NCBI RefSeq assembly: GCF_001641265.1
Contig: NW_020167520.1
Coordinates: 1,736,001-1,800,000, forward strand
Reading direction: 5' to 3'
From: Pseudogymnoascus destructans
Taxonomy: Eukaryota > Ascomycota > Leotiomycetes > Thelebolales > Thelebolaceae
DNA length: 64,000 nt
Of this stretch, positions 10,179 to 20,427 are shown piece by piece (position 1 is the first letter of the stretch; each line of letters opens with the position of its first letter). The notes beneath the pieces were generated by a model. It saw only the letters and a program-made list of their open reading frames with translations. It ran no database searches and was not told the origin of the DNA. The position numbers and the translations under genes were made by a program.

Positions 10179-11464
10179 ATGCTTCACCACTTGATGATTG
10201 GGACGTGGACTCCCCCCGGAGCCATTTTCACCGTAGAATTCGACGATGAAGCCCTCGCCCTCTGCCTCGTCAAGAGGACTGAAATTCATTGGCTCATCAT
10301 GATGAGCCAATCTCATGGATGACCTTTGATGTAAGCTTCGTCCCAATGCCCTTCGTCCCAATGCTCCTCATCCAATGCCTCCCCTCACCCTCATCTCCCT
10401 CGCCCTCCTCGCCCCTCGCAATTCTATTTCCTCGTCCCCTCATCCCATATCCCTCGATACCATCCCCCACCCTCCTGTTAGATCCTCTCTAACCACCTCA
10501 GCATGCAAGAAAAAAAATCTACGGCGCATCAATGAAGAAATGGTCAAGCTACGCCGTCACAGCCCCATCCGAAATCACCCACTCCTCATCCCACCCCATG
10601 GGAGGTGACCGTAAGCCCCCCGCCCATCCCAAACCAACCCAACTAACCCCCCTAGGCAAATCCGCATCCCCCGACACCAACACCCGAGCAATCTTCCTCC
10701 TCGCGGCCCAAAAACCGCCATACTGCGTCTATGGGAACACCTTCTACGACCACGCCCTCTACGGCAACGTCTTCTCCGTCGACGGGAACGGCGCGATAGA
10801 AAAGAACACCCAAAACTACGAGTATCAGGCAAACTCTGGCATCCACGAGATGGTCTTTGACCCCACCGAGACATACCTCTACTCCGCGGACCTACGCGCA
10901 AACACGATCTGGACACACAAGAAGGGTGCCGATGGAACCCTCTCCCTTGTCGGCAGCATTGACGCCCTGGCACCCGGCGATCACCCGCGATGGGTCGAGC
11001 TTCAGCCCTCAGCTACCTCTACGCCCTCATGGAAGCCGGAAAAGAATCGCCGTCTACGTGATTGACGAGCCACACACATGCCAGTCTTCACACACATCAC
11101 CTGCCCCCTCGTCCCGCCAGCCCTCCCCCTCAAAATGTATCGCGGCGACGTCGTCTTCATGTCGCACAGCAAGAAAACCTCTTCGCGACGACCCGCTCCA
11201 ACTCATTCGACGCCACCGGCTATATCGCCGCATTCGAGCTTGGCCCCAAGGGAAACGCCATCTGCCTCAACCCGACTCCTACTAGCGGCGGCCATTCAAA
11301 CGCCGTTAGCCCGTGCCCTTGGAGCGACGAATGGATCGCGTTAAACCGGCGATCAGGGTGGATTTGTCGAGATTTACCGCTGGCAGGATAAGTTTTTGGG
11401 GAGGGTGGCACATTTAGATATCAAGGAGCCGGGGTTTGGTATGAATGCTATTTGGTACGATTAG
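10179..11464 (+). pseudogene. Muconate/carboxymuconate cyclase (lactonase beta-propeller), broken
   Basis: The start MLHHLMIGTWTPPGAIFTVE at 10179 and the following segments match fungal 3-carboxy-cis,cis-muconate cyclase, a seven-bladed propeller: KKWSSYAVTAPSEITHSSSH; AIFLLAAQKPPYCVYGN; NSGIHEMVFDPTETYLYSAD; DHPRWVELQ; IAVYVIDEP; LFATTRSNSFDATGYIAAFE; GGHSNAVSPCPWSDEWIAL; FGMNAIWYD and stop. Two introns are still visible (10331-10501, and one after GGAG near 10606). Frameshifts occur near 10287-10312 (a palindromic insertion), near 11020, near 11050, around 11080-11190 and near 11350. The enzyme family lactonises (carboxy)muconate in the beta-ketoadipate pathway. It is clearly non-functional. 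Confidence 0.87.
10288..10311. repeat. 24-bp perfect palindrome inside the cyclase pseudogene
   Basis: 12 + 12 bp perfect self-complementary sequence centred between 10299 and 10300. The right half corresponds to the ancestral coding sequence (start of DEPISWMTFD). The left half looks like an inverted copy of it, which introduces a frameshift. Confidence 0.85.
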
Positions 11465-11480
11465 CCACCTCCCATATGGC

Positions 11481-11705
11481 ATGATCCGCCGCCAGGAACC
11501 CATTTTGTATGATGCCATTCTCGGCTCTAGCTAGCCGCCAGGAACCAATTATGCCATTTATGATAATGACATTTCGGAAGTAATCAGCCGCCAGCTATTT
11601 ACATGATAATCCCATTCCGGCTAGTCAGCCGCAAGAATCCATCTGGTATGATAATCCCCATTTTGGATGATCAGCCGCCAGAGTCTTTTGTATGATAATC
11701 GCGGA
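11481..11705. repeat. Five degenerate direct repeats (AGCCGCCAG ... ATGATAAT)
   Basis: About five imperfect copies, 30-55 bp each. Each starts with a variant of GCCGCCAGGAACC and contains TATGATAAT followed by CCCATT or a variant. They lie between the cyclase relic and the enol-lactonase relic, upstream of the latter. The repeated CCGCC core could have been a regulator site. The function is unknown. Confidence 0.8.
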
Positions 11706-11842
11706 TGTCCTCCCTCCTGGGTAAGTCTTATCCCGCCACCACCCCGCAGACGTCATGAACCCGGAGACAATTATTCAGCATGAAAGACATTTAGAATACA
11801 GTTTAGAAATTACAAACTCCAAATCATACAACCGTAATCATC

Positions 11843-13310
11843 ATGGCTCCAGGAATGCTATACGTGACTATGAAGCCGGCAGAGTCGCTGCCGGCCGATC
11901 AATTCCACGACTGGTACAACGATGAATACGGCCCTATGCGTCTACGCCTCCCATTCATCAAGAATGGCTTCCGATACCGTGCGACAGACCAGGCCAAAGA
12001 CCTCCCAGAATGGCTCACCATCTACGACATCGCCGATATGGATGAGATGGTCAAACAGCCATACATCGGCCTCCGCCAGCCCCCCCCAGAGCCAACGCGA
12101 GAGGGACACCATGAAGCAAGTCACTGTCGGCAGAAAGTTGTTTGATTTCATAGACGGCCGTCAATCAGACACATTCACTCCCCTTGAAGACGTCTCTGCT
12201 GAAGGACAAAACCGAATCCTCATCTCCACCACCCAGACCGCGAAATACGACTTCTTCACCCCCGGCTGGCTACGCACTAGACTATACCAAACAGCATCAA
12301 TCGAGGACAAAGAAATCGAATACCTCATTCTCCACGATTACTCCCCTGACAGCAATCCTACCGGATCAAGACGCTACAATCTCTTCTACAGCATCGGCCC
12401 CGCCTAGCGATACCTCTCCCACATCCACATCCCCATCGTTTCCACAGACAGCAAGATCAGGGAATTCCCCACCACAGACTCGCAAACCTCCGCGATCGAA
12501 TCATACATCACGACCACAGATGGAGTCTCCCACCCATACCGCCTCGAAGGGTCCTCCGACCCCCAAGACCCTCTCATCGTCCTGAGCAACTCCATCCTCG
12601 TGGACTACAACATCTGGGACGGCTTCGTGTCCGCTTTCCTCTCAGAAAACAAAAAATACCGCATCGTTCGCTACCTCACGCGTGGCCGCCTTGACGCCTG
12701 TGGCGACCAACCCATCACCGTCGACCTCCTCGCTTCCGATATCATCGACATACTCGATGCCCTCCGCGTACCAAAGGCAGCGGCCGTCATCGGCCTATCC
12801 CTCGGCGACGCAACGACGCTAAACGTCGCGCTTAACCACCCCAGCAGAGTCGCCTCAATCATTTCCTGCGACACCAGCGCAAAGAGTCCAGCCGGCAACA
12901 GCAAGGCATGGGGAGAGCGGATTGAGCTCGCGCGGGCAGAAAACGCAGGAGGCGTTGTTAGTAAAAACCTAGCCGAAATCACAACACGACGATGGCTTGT
13001 CGCGGAGAACTACCAGCAGTCAGCAGAAACGTTCGAATTCGTCAAGCAGATGGTCGCGAGCAACAGCCTCATCGGTTTCGAAAAGAGCGTGCAGGCCCTA
13101 TACAACTACGACATGACACCCCTACTCGAAAATAACAGAGTTCGAGCCGCCTTCTTCGTAGGTGCACAAGACGGCGCACTTCCAACAAGCATGAAGAATC
13201 TAGCCGCTTCGGTTGGAGAGTTTGTAGAAATCGACGGCGCCGGACACCTACCCATGGTAGAACGACCAGCACAATTCGCACAGGAGGTTTCAAAGTTCTT
13301 AAGTATATAG
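11843..13310 (+). pseudogene. EthD-like domain fused to 3-oxoadipate enol-lactonase, broken
   Basis: The N-terminal part (MAPGMLYVTMKPAESLPADQ ... WYNDEYGPMRLRLPF) resembles the fungal EthD/dimeric alpha-beta barrel domain. The C-terminal part is an alpha/beta hydrolase of the enol-lactonase type (YRIVRYLTRGRLDACGDQPI; VDLLASDIIDILDALR; nucleophile elbow GLSLG near 12790-12810; final IDGAGHLPMVERPAQFAQEV with the catalytic His). The frame is lost once near a run of eight C around 12077-12084. There is also an in-frame TAG at about 12405 (likely from CAG). From 12408 to the stop the hydrolase frame is open. The enzyme opens 3-oxoadipate enol-lactone to 3-oxoadipate. The C-run frameshift alone could be a sequencing error, but the additional stop argues for decay. 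Confidence 0.85.
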
Positions 13311-13346
13311 GCATGTTCAAAGTTAAAGTAAAATAGCATTATCCTA

Positions 13347-16300
13347 TTAATATCTCATCCTCTTTCTTACCACAGGACTCTCTGCATCAAAATCAACCCG
13401 TATCTTCACATTCACCCCCCTATTCTTCGCCTGTAGCCAACCCTTCTTCTTCTCCTCCAACCAACTCAACTGATCTGTAATTTTTATTATCCCCTTCGAG
13501 TGCTCCACTTCCTGCTTGCTCACCCCCGCTGGATCCGCTGGAATCCACAGCATCGTGTCGTTGATATTATTCATTGACGGCTGCAAATACGCCTCCCTAA
13601 GCAACTCTGGCGTATAATCTGGATCTGGCAGATCCGTCGGAATATTCTCCCGCAACGCATTAAAATCGTGGAACACCTCCGGATGAAGCCACTTCAGAAG
13701 GAAGTTCGGCTTCGGATTCGTACCATCCGGGGAGATCCAAGCAGTCCAAAAGTCAATACTCTGAAAGAACGACGAGACCGACCCGGCCCTCGCGGAAAGC
13801 TTCTCTTGCATGGACGACGACAAAAAGCGCAGGGCAACCTTGGAATACCCCTTCGTTCCCTCAACTGCACGCGTCCCCAACTCCTCATGCGTGACGCCAT
13901 TCGGATCACCCGGATCAAAATCGGAGTCGTATTGGGTCTCTAGATCCTCAACAATTATCGGAGCCTCCTCCTCCTCAAGATCATCATACAGCCCCTGCAC
14001 CGAAAGAGATCGCGGTAAATTATACAGCAACGGCCCTAGCGCATCATTCAGAGATATCTGAACCAAAAAGGTAAAAATGGCAAGCATGAGCATCATCAGA
14101 AGCGGTCCAAATGCGGCTTGGATGCCAAAAAGCCCGATAAGACATATCTCGGCGAGATACACCCCCGTGAGAATCTGCATCAAGGCGTGGGGATATAGCA
14201 GCCCACGCGTATCGACTTCCGACGAGTAGACGTACAGCAGGTTGTAGTGATACACCTTGTGGACGAGGTAGAAACACATGGCGCCGAACGCGAGTATTAT
14301 AGGGGCAATGCACGAATAGCTTATTACTGCGGGGGGTTAGCTTTGAAAAGACAACAGACAAGAGACTAACCAATTACACCCATATTGGCAAACAATGGGA
14401 AGTCACTTCCCCAATGGATCCTCTTCAGACGGTGCCACCTAGTCGATATCATCCTCGGAGTCTTTCCGTTCGCAAACACCGCTCGATGAAGCGAAGGCAG
14501 ATGCACAATCCTCGTTGTGCTCATAGCCAGGCCTTGCAGAATGAGGTACGACACGTAAAAGTTGGAGGCTTTGGGAAGACTCTCGGACAGGAGATTTCGA
14601 ACCGACAGCGGGTCCTCGAGTATTTTCGTGAGGGAGGCCGATATGGCCGCAGTGAGGGTCGTTACAAGGAAGACTTGGACGACTTGGAAGATGAAATATG
14701 ACTTTAGAACAAACAGTTCAATCATAGACAGCGAAGGCACGCCAGATTGTCTCGCGATAGCTAAAAATGTTAGCACAGTCCAAAAAACAAAGACGACGAC
14801 TAACCTCTCAAAATCATCGGCACAGTAGCCATCAACAATGACAACGCCACCGCAGGGAGAAGGCCAGTGATAAGGCCAAGAATTGGTTTCGGCAATTTTC
14901 CAATCCATTTGAGGAAAGGAACATTCTCCGTCAAGAAGTCAATCTTGGTTATCAATCCAACCCCCGCTGCTGGAAGGGACCAGAACACCACCATAACCGC
15001 GACCACTGCTGTCGCCATGAAACTTCGCATAATCCGCTCCCACCACTTCATGCGCAAAGTCGACCAAACGATTTCCTCCGGTCGGATCCCGTTTATATGC
15101 GGCGTCATATGGAATGGGCGGTGATGTGGCAATGTCTGATACGCGCTCTGGGCGTTTACGAGGGTATCAAACTCGACAAAGGCAGCAGGCATACGTCTGG
15201 CATCCCCATTGCGATGCTTTCGTCGCAATTTATATATCCTAGGCGCCAGCGCTTTCAGCCTGTTCCGCGTCCATTTGATCGTGTCGACTCGGCGCCCATA
15301 GTTTGCCAATGGGCGATGGTGTGGTCGCCAGTGGGCGGGTATCCATTGTGCTGCAACGGACCCCCTGACATTAGGAATGCCGCGTTGGATGCCCCATTTC
15401 AACTCTGGCCAATCGGAGTTGGGTGAGTCCAGGTTTGGGGTTTGGCTTTGGGTTATGGTGATGGAGGATGTCTCGTTCTTTGAGTCTTTGGTAATGCTCT
15501 TCACCATAGTTACTCCATTGGTTGAGGCTGACGAAGGCGACACGAGAGTTGTTCCGGTAAAATCTGAAGCAGGCGATACAACAGTTGCATCTGTGAGGCC
15601 TAAAGGGGATGCCAGGGTTGAATCTGTCAGGCCTGATGGGGACGCGACAGTTCCACTGTTCAGATTGGAAGATGATAACGCGACATTGGCCAAGTCCGAA
15701 GCCGACGCAATGCTTGCTCCACGCGTCAACTTAGGCGACGCACCACTGGTTAATCCTGCAGGCGACGAGGCTCCACCAGTCAACTCCGGAGACGCGAGAG
15801 TTGCATCCACCGATTCCAAAGGCGACGGACCAGAAGCAGACGTAGACCCAACAGTCAACTCTGTCGCACCCGCCCCCTCCCCTATCAGCTCAGGTGACGC
15901 CACAGCCGCTCGATCAGCCAACTCAAAAGCCGACGTAGCTCCACCAGCAAAATTCAAAGGCAGCGTGGACACATCTTTCTCCGGAGTTTCCTCCCCCTTC
16001 GAATCAAACTCACTTGCAGGAGTATTCGCCTCAATATCAGACTTGCCATTCCTCATCACCTTATTCCGCTCCACATTAGCCAACCGGATCAGTTCAATCT
16101 CGGCATCCTCTAGTCGCAAAGCTGTCTGATTCCTCTCCTTCACCAAATCATCCAGGTCGCCGCTATAAGTCGGTATCCAAACATTTTTAACCGAATCTCC
16201 AAAAAGCTTCTTCAGCCTCGCCTCGTCGCGAAATCGCTCAGGGAGGCAGGTAAACAACACGGTCCTTGAAGAAAGGCGCTTTGCATAGTATGGCGATAAA

Positions 16301-17091
16301 AGATACGCTTGCCGCAGGTTAATGTAATACACGCATTCCCGAGAGATCATGTACAGGATGAACCCTATTAAACGTCAGTCACAACCCCACACGCCCTCAG
16401 ACAACCTACCAAAGAAGATCCACGCCAAAAATGCGTGAACAAAGTACCATGACGGCTTCTTGACATTGCCAAACGTCAATGCATCCAACTGAGACCCACC
16501 TGCGCCGCCCAGAATATGCAACGGGAAAAGAACTGGCCACGTGATGCAGGCCCCAACGATGCAGATCACGCAGAGGATCCTGAGGAAGCGCAGGAATAAG
16601 AATCCATCAATTGACGATTTGTGCAAGACGTCCAGATCCGGGGTCTTGAAGAGCGGCTTGAACCAGTTAAACCATCCGGTTGGTAGTTTTTTGGGGCGTT
16701 CACTGCGCTTTATTAGAACGCGTCTCTCATATCTGCCATGACACTTACTGAGGCTCCAGACTGCTGAGAATCGACCTGGGGGAATAGACACGAGGGTAGC
16801 GTGTTCGGCAGCCCCAGAATATCAGCAAACACACAACCGCGTAGACAATAACCGGGACGAGGGTGGCCAACAGCCCCGGAATGGAGGACGTATTAGTTCC
16901 CTTGGTGGCATTTGATAATGTCCCACCGCTGGTCGAGCCATTCCTCGCTGATCCTACCCTTGGATCGCTGTTCTCCTAAAAAGGGGGGTTAGCGGTCGCT
17001 TTGGCCTCGGCACAGCCTGGGGGTGGAGGCTCACGGCTTCGCGTTTGAGGTCGATGTGCAAAGCAAGAGCATCGACTATTAAAGCCGCCAT
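13347..17091 (-). CDS. CSC1/RSN1-type DUF221 cation channel
   Basis: Six exons (17091-17035, 16975-16749, 16702-16410, 16364-14805, 14760-14371, 14326-13347) give 1168 residues, the size of fungal calcium-permeable stress-gated channels (OSCA/TMEM63 superfamily). Features in order: N-terminal membrane segment (LVPVIVYAVVCLLIFW); two more membrane helices in exon 3; the cytosolic RRM-like loop starting SRTVLFTCLPERF; a long Ser/Thr/Ala/Pro insert; the loop end PAAFVEFDTLVNAQSAYQTL; then the DUF221 pore region with many helices (VVFWSLPAAGVGLITKIDFL; LPAVALSLLMATVPMIL; SYFIFQVVQVFLVTTL). The charged C-tail is cytosolic. An upstream in-frame ATG at 17154 is an alternative start. The family conducts ions under osmotic or membrane stress; this is inferred from the family only. 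Confidence 0.88.
15490..15930 (-). repeat. Degenerate coding minisatellite (about 36 bp) in the channel loop
   Basis: Within the first cytosolic loop the protein repeats roughly every 12 residues around the pattern ASP-x-x-LT-x-(G/S/A)-(A/T), for example ASPSGLTDSTL followed by ASPLGLTDATVV. Frame is preserved throughout. It is probably an unstructured, expandable linker. Confidence 0.75.
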
Positions 17092-17874
17092 ATTCCAAGT
17101 GTATCGCGCATCGTTCAAATGTAAATGCGCTGATGAACGTTCAACGTCGTGCAAACCGTTGACATGTTGTTTTCCTATTGCGTCACGTGATGTCGGTTAG
17201 ATTATGTGGCATCGATCCCTGCACCCTTGGACGGACCCCTGTAAAAAACGAAAAGCTGGGAGCTGAAGGCTGCCAGTCTTGCACCGTCGATCTGCTCTCT
17301 CCCATTAATAGCGTCTTGCGATGTGGGACGAAAATGGAATTGTCACGTGATATCATAAAATAATATCAGAGTCTCCCATTTTGGCAGGAAAGGCCGAATG
17401 CGTAGTAGGTATTATCATGTCCCACATCCCACTTACTAATACTCCCATGCTGCTTCGTCAGGTTGCCGGCGATGGAGATCTAGATGTGCACCTCCTAGAC
17501 CAAAAGCATTACAATGCCTCCTGCTTCGTCAGACGTGTAGCGACGCGACATCTAGATCCTGTACAGCTGCACCTGCACAGCTTCGGAAATGTGTTGCCTT
17601 AGATCACCTAATCACCTGACCGAGATTTGTAGGACTCGGGCCAACAGGCAACGCCGACGTCATATCCGCCGTTGCTACGTAGCTTGCACCACCACCACAA
17701 CCATCCAGACCATTCAAAGCCCATTTATTACACATTTCTAATTAGTGCAGGAGAATGAGTTATATATATCATGCTGTCCCACGTTCCATCTCACGATCCA
17801 TAGCACTTGGCAACGCTACAAAATTTAAACCAATTTATTCGGGGTCTATTTACTATCAGGAGCGGAATATCACA
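17092..17874. other. Intergenic region, divergent promoter
   Basis: It separates the minus-strand channel gene and the plus-strand questin-oxidase-like gene. I see no gene. CACGTG/TCACGTGA-type E-box-like elements occur near 17184-17191 and 17342-17350. GATCTAGATG-type motifs recur at 17475-17490 and 17550-17560 in a short degenerate inverted arrangement. Confidence 0.45.
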
Positions 17875-19386
17875 ATGGCAACCTCGCGTAAGGTCCAACT
17901 TTTCCCTGAAGATGCGGCTGTCTTTAGTCTAGCCAAGCCGAGCCTAGAAAGTGCTCAAACGGCGAGCCGTATCTTGCAGGAAAATCACGAGGTAAATATT
18001 ATCATCCGTTGAGGAGACAGGGCTGACGTGAATAGAAATATGTATGCCACCCAAAAGATGTCAATGTATTAAACTAATATGAAAAAGAACCTATTTTTTA
18101 ACGAGCAAGGCTTCCATAACCACATCGTTCACCAAGTTCTAACCCTTTACGGTCTTGGAGCCCCTCCAGATGTGATAGAGGCGCATTACAAGGCGAACAC
18201 GTCTTACCAGATGAAGCCAAAGCCACTGAGGGAAGAGAACGTGAAATCTATGAGTGAGCCCGAGGGATTCAAGAAGTTTCTCGGCAATACAAAGTACACG
18301 CATGACTATATCGAATTCTTCCAGCGGGAACTAGAGGCCAAGAGCGTAGAGGCAGTCCTCCAAGAGTATTTATTCTCCAGGTCCGAGCTTGCAGAGGATC
18401 TGCTTGCCAGATTATACGGCGGTATGTCTATCACTGTACTGGATACATGCCATTGCTCACTTCCGCAGGATTTCTCCACCCCTTAATTCATCTCGGCTTT
18501 GGTCTTGAATTTAAGCAGCCCGTCATTGTCGCCGAGGCTCTCGCAGAGGCTGCAGTCCACGACATATGGCTTAAACCATTCTTTATCGGTGCCGAAAAGT
18601 TAGCCAAAGAGAGCAAAACCTCCAAAACCCTCTCTCAACTCGTCGTAGATGTTGATTCGGATGAGAAGCTGAAGGCATCCCCTAGATGGGTATGTCTGTC
18701 CACCGTCCCCTTCGAAGCCCGTGCTAACATCGCAGGCTGACGGCAACAAAATCCGAGACGGGATCCTCAAACGCGCCCCGCAAGAAATGATCAACCATGC
18801 CTCAAAGTACCATGTGCCACTGGACCAGCTCGCTCAAAAGACGGCAGAAATGATGGATGCCACCATCTTCTACACGGCAGCAGCGCAGCACCCGCCAAAG
18901 GTGATCAAAATAGACTTCTTCTTTATGCACTGCGTGAATTCGTCCATCTTCTGGCCGACATTCAACGCACTCTCCTGGATAAGCGACGAGAACAAATGCC
19001 GCTTACTAGAATGGAAAGGACGTCTGGACCTGGCAATGTATGTCTCTCGTGGCACGCCGCCTTTGTTGAAGGAGGAAATTGAGGCCTATACTACGGAAAC
19101 CGGCAAGGATGTGACTTGGGATCAGTTGGGGGAGAGGCTATACAAGATTAAAAACGATGACGGACATGCAGTGAAGCTTCTGAGGGCACTCGGGACTGCA
19201 GAGCAGGTGTGCAAGGGGCTCGAAGGCGGGAAAGTGCGAAAGGGGCAGTGGCTAGGAATTGGAAGGATGGTGGTGGACAGCGTTGAGGCTGTGCAGGGAT
19301 CTGACCAGAGCCCATGGGCGAGAAGTGTGGGCTTTGATAAAGCCTGGGATGATGTGAAGGAAAGGCCAGCAAAGTCTACCCTGTGA
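17875..19386 (+). CDS. Questin oxidase-like protein (AflY family, DUF4243)
   Basis: Five exons (17875-17991, 18036-18041, 18088-18421, 18469-18689, 18736-19386) encode 442 residues. The second exon is only 6 nt and restores the conserved NHEKYNLFFNEQGFHNHIVH. Further conserved stretches are HYKANTSYQM, PLIHLGFGLEFKQPVIVAEALAEAA (split here by a family-typical position), and IDFFFMHCVNSSIFWPTF. The family includes AflY of aflatoxin synthesis and GedK, which perform Baeyer-Villiger-type oxidation of anthraquinones such as questin. I see no polyketide synthase or other cluster partner nearby, so it is probably a stand-alone member with unknown substrate. The start at 17875 is chosen from ACAATGG context and family N-termini; an in-frame ATG at 17755 is possible. 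Confidence 0.88.
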
Positions 19387-19489
19387 GGATGGGTATTTCA
19401 TTAGAAATAGCGGCCTGAATATAAGTAATTACGAAGGTGTTCACGCCGATACAGCTATGGATGATACAATGAATTGAGCACGTTCGGCT

Positions 19490-19602
19490 GTGAATCAACG
19501 ATAAGGTTCTACATTATCAGACAATATATGGTCACGTTCGGAAGTATATTATGATGGAAACCATATATTGTCTGATAATGTAGAACCTTATCGTTGATTC
19601 AC
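19490..19602. repeat. Perfect 42-bp inverted repeat with 29-bp loop
   Basis: Arms 19490-19531 and 19561-19602 are perfectly complementary. The loop repeats CACGTTCGG, which also occurs just outside the left arm (about 19479-19487). It lies between two convergent 3' ends (questin-oxidase-like gene and lyase relic). No open frame; no obvious target duplication. Confidence 0.93.
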
Positions 19603-19634
19603 GACCCATCGTCCCACCTGACCCTTGGAACCGT

Positions 19635-20270
19635 CTAGTTAAACAGCTCGACAGCATCAAAGATCTGAAGGCATTAGTATCATATTCAAGCATACGGGTG
19701 ACTATACTTACGACATTAGGCTGCAAGTAGGTATCCCCACTGCTGCCGGACGCAACATCAATGGTGATGATGTTGCTTCCAGATGTGAGAGTCCCCGCAG
19801 GAATCGTCACATTATAGACCTCTCCAAATTCACGATACGCACCCCTGGTGACGGCTGTCGATCTTCTTAAGAGCTGCTGGTGTGGCTCCTTGCCAGCTGT
19901 TGACCTTCGCTACCGGCCTGGCTCCTGCGAACGACAACGTCGTTCCAATGCGGATAGTTGTAGTACCACTTGGCGCAGAAGAAAGGGTGAACTTGATCGT
20001 CGCGGGAGTGTTGACCGACTTGAACAGCGCCATTGGGAAGTCGCTGAAGGCACTGCTGCCAACCGTGTACGTTTCAATGCGTTATGGGGTCACAAGATGA
20101 TATATTCTTCCATCTGCTCTGCGTGGCTCTTGGGGGTAACCCGTTCGCGGTGAGGTTAATCTTGCAATGCAAGATGGAAAGTTTGGAAGGGTTCCCCGCA
20201 ATGAGGAGAACGTGGCCGGTATATTTCTTCGGCATCGGTCCATCGAATACCGATTTCAGTTGAGCATCAG
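19635..20270 (-). pseudogene. Rhamnogalacturonan endolyase (PL4) 3' fragment, broken
   Basis: The minus strand encodes YTVGSSAFSDFPMALFKS, then IKFTLSSAPSGTTTIRIGTT, LSFAGARPVAKVNSWQGATP, GAYREFGEVYNVTIPAGTL, IITIDVASGSSGDTYLQPN. After a still-intact intron (GTAAGT to CTTCAG, about 19672-19717) the last residues IFDAVELFN precede the stop at 19635. This is the C-terminal carbohydrate-binding-like domain of family PL4 lyases, which cut the rhamnogalacturonan I backbone of pectin. A small deletion breaks the frame near 19850, and a TAA lies just before IETYTVG. The catalytic N-terminal domain is absent, so it is a truncated relic; its upstream limit is approximate. Confidence 0.8.
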
Positions 20271-20427
20271 TTGACCTGCGGTGAAATCTTCAAACTTAAG
20301 CATCCCGGCATATCATCGGCATTGGAGCGCCTGCCCCAAAAGACTCGGATTAACTGAGGTAAAATATCGAATATAAGCCTTTTATGACAGCTACATGATT
20401 CCAGGTTCTCCATCTGCCCGACATAGT

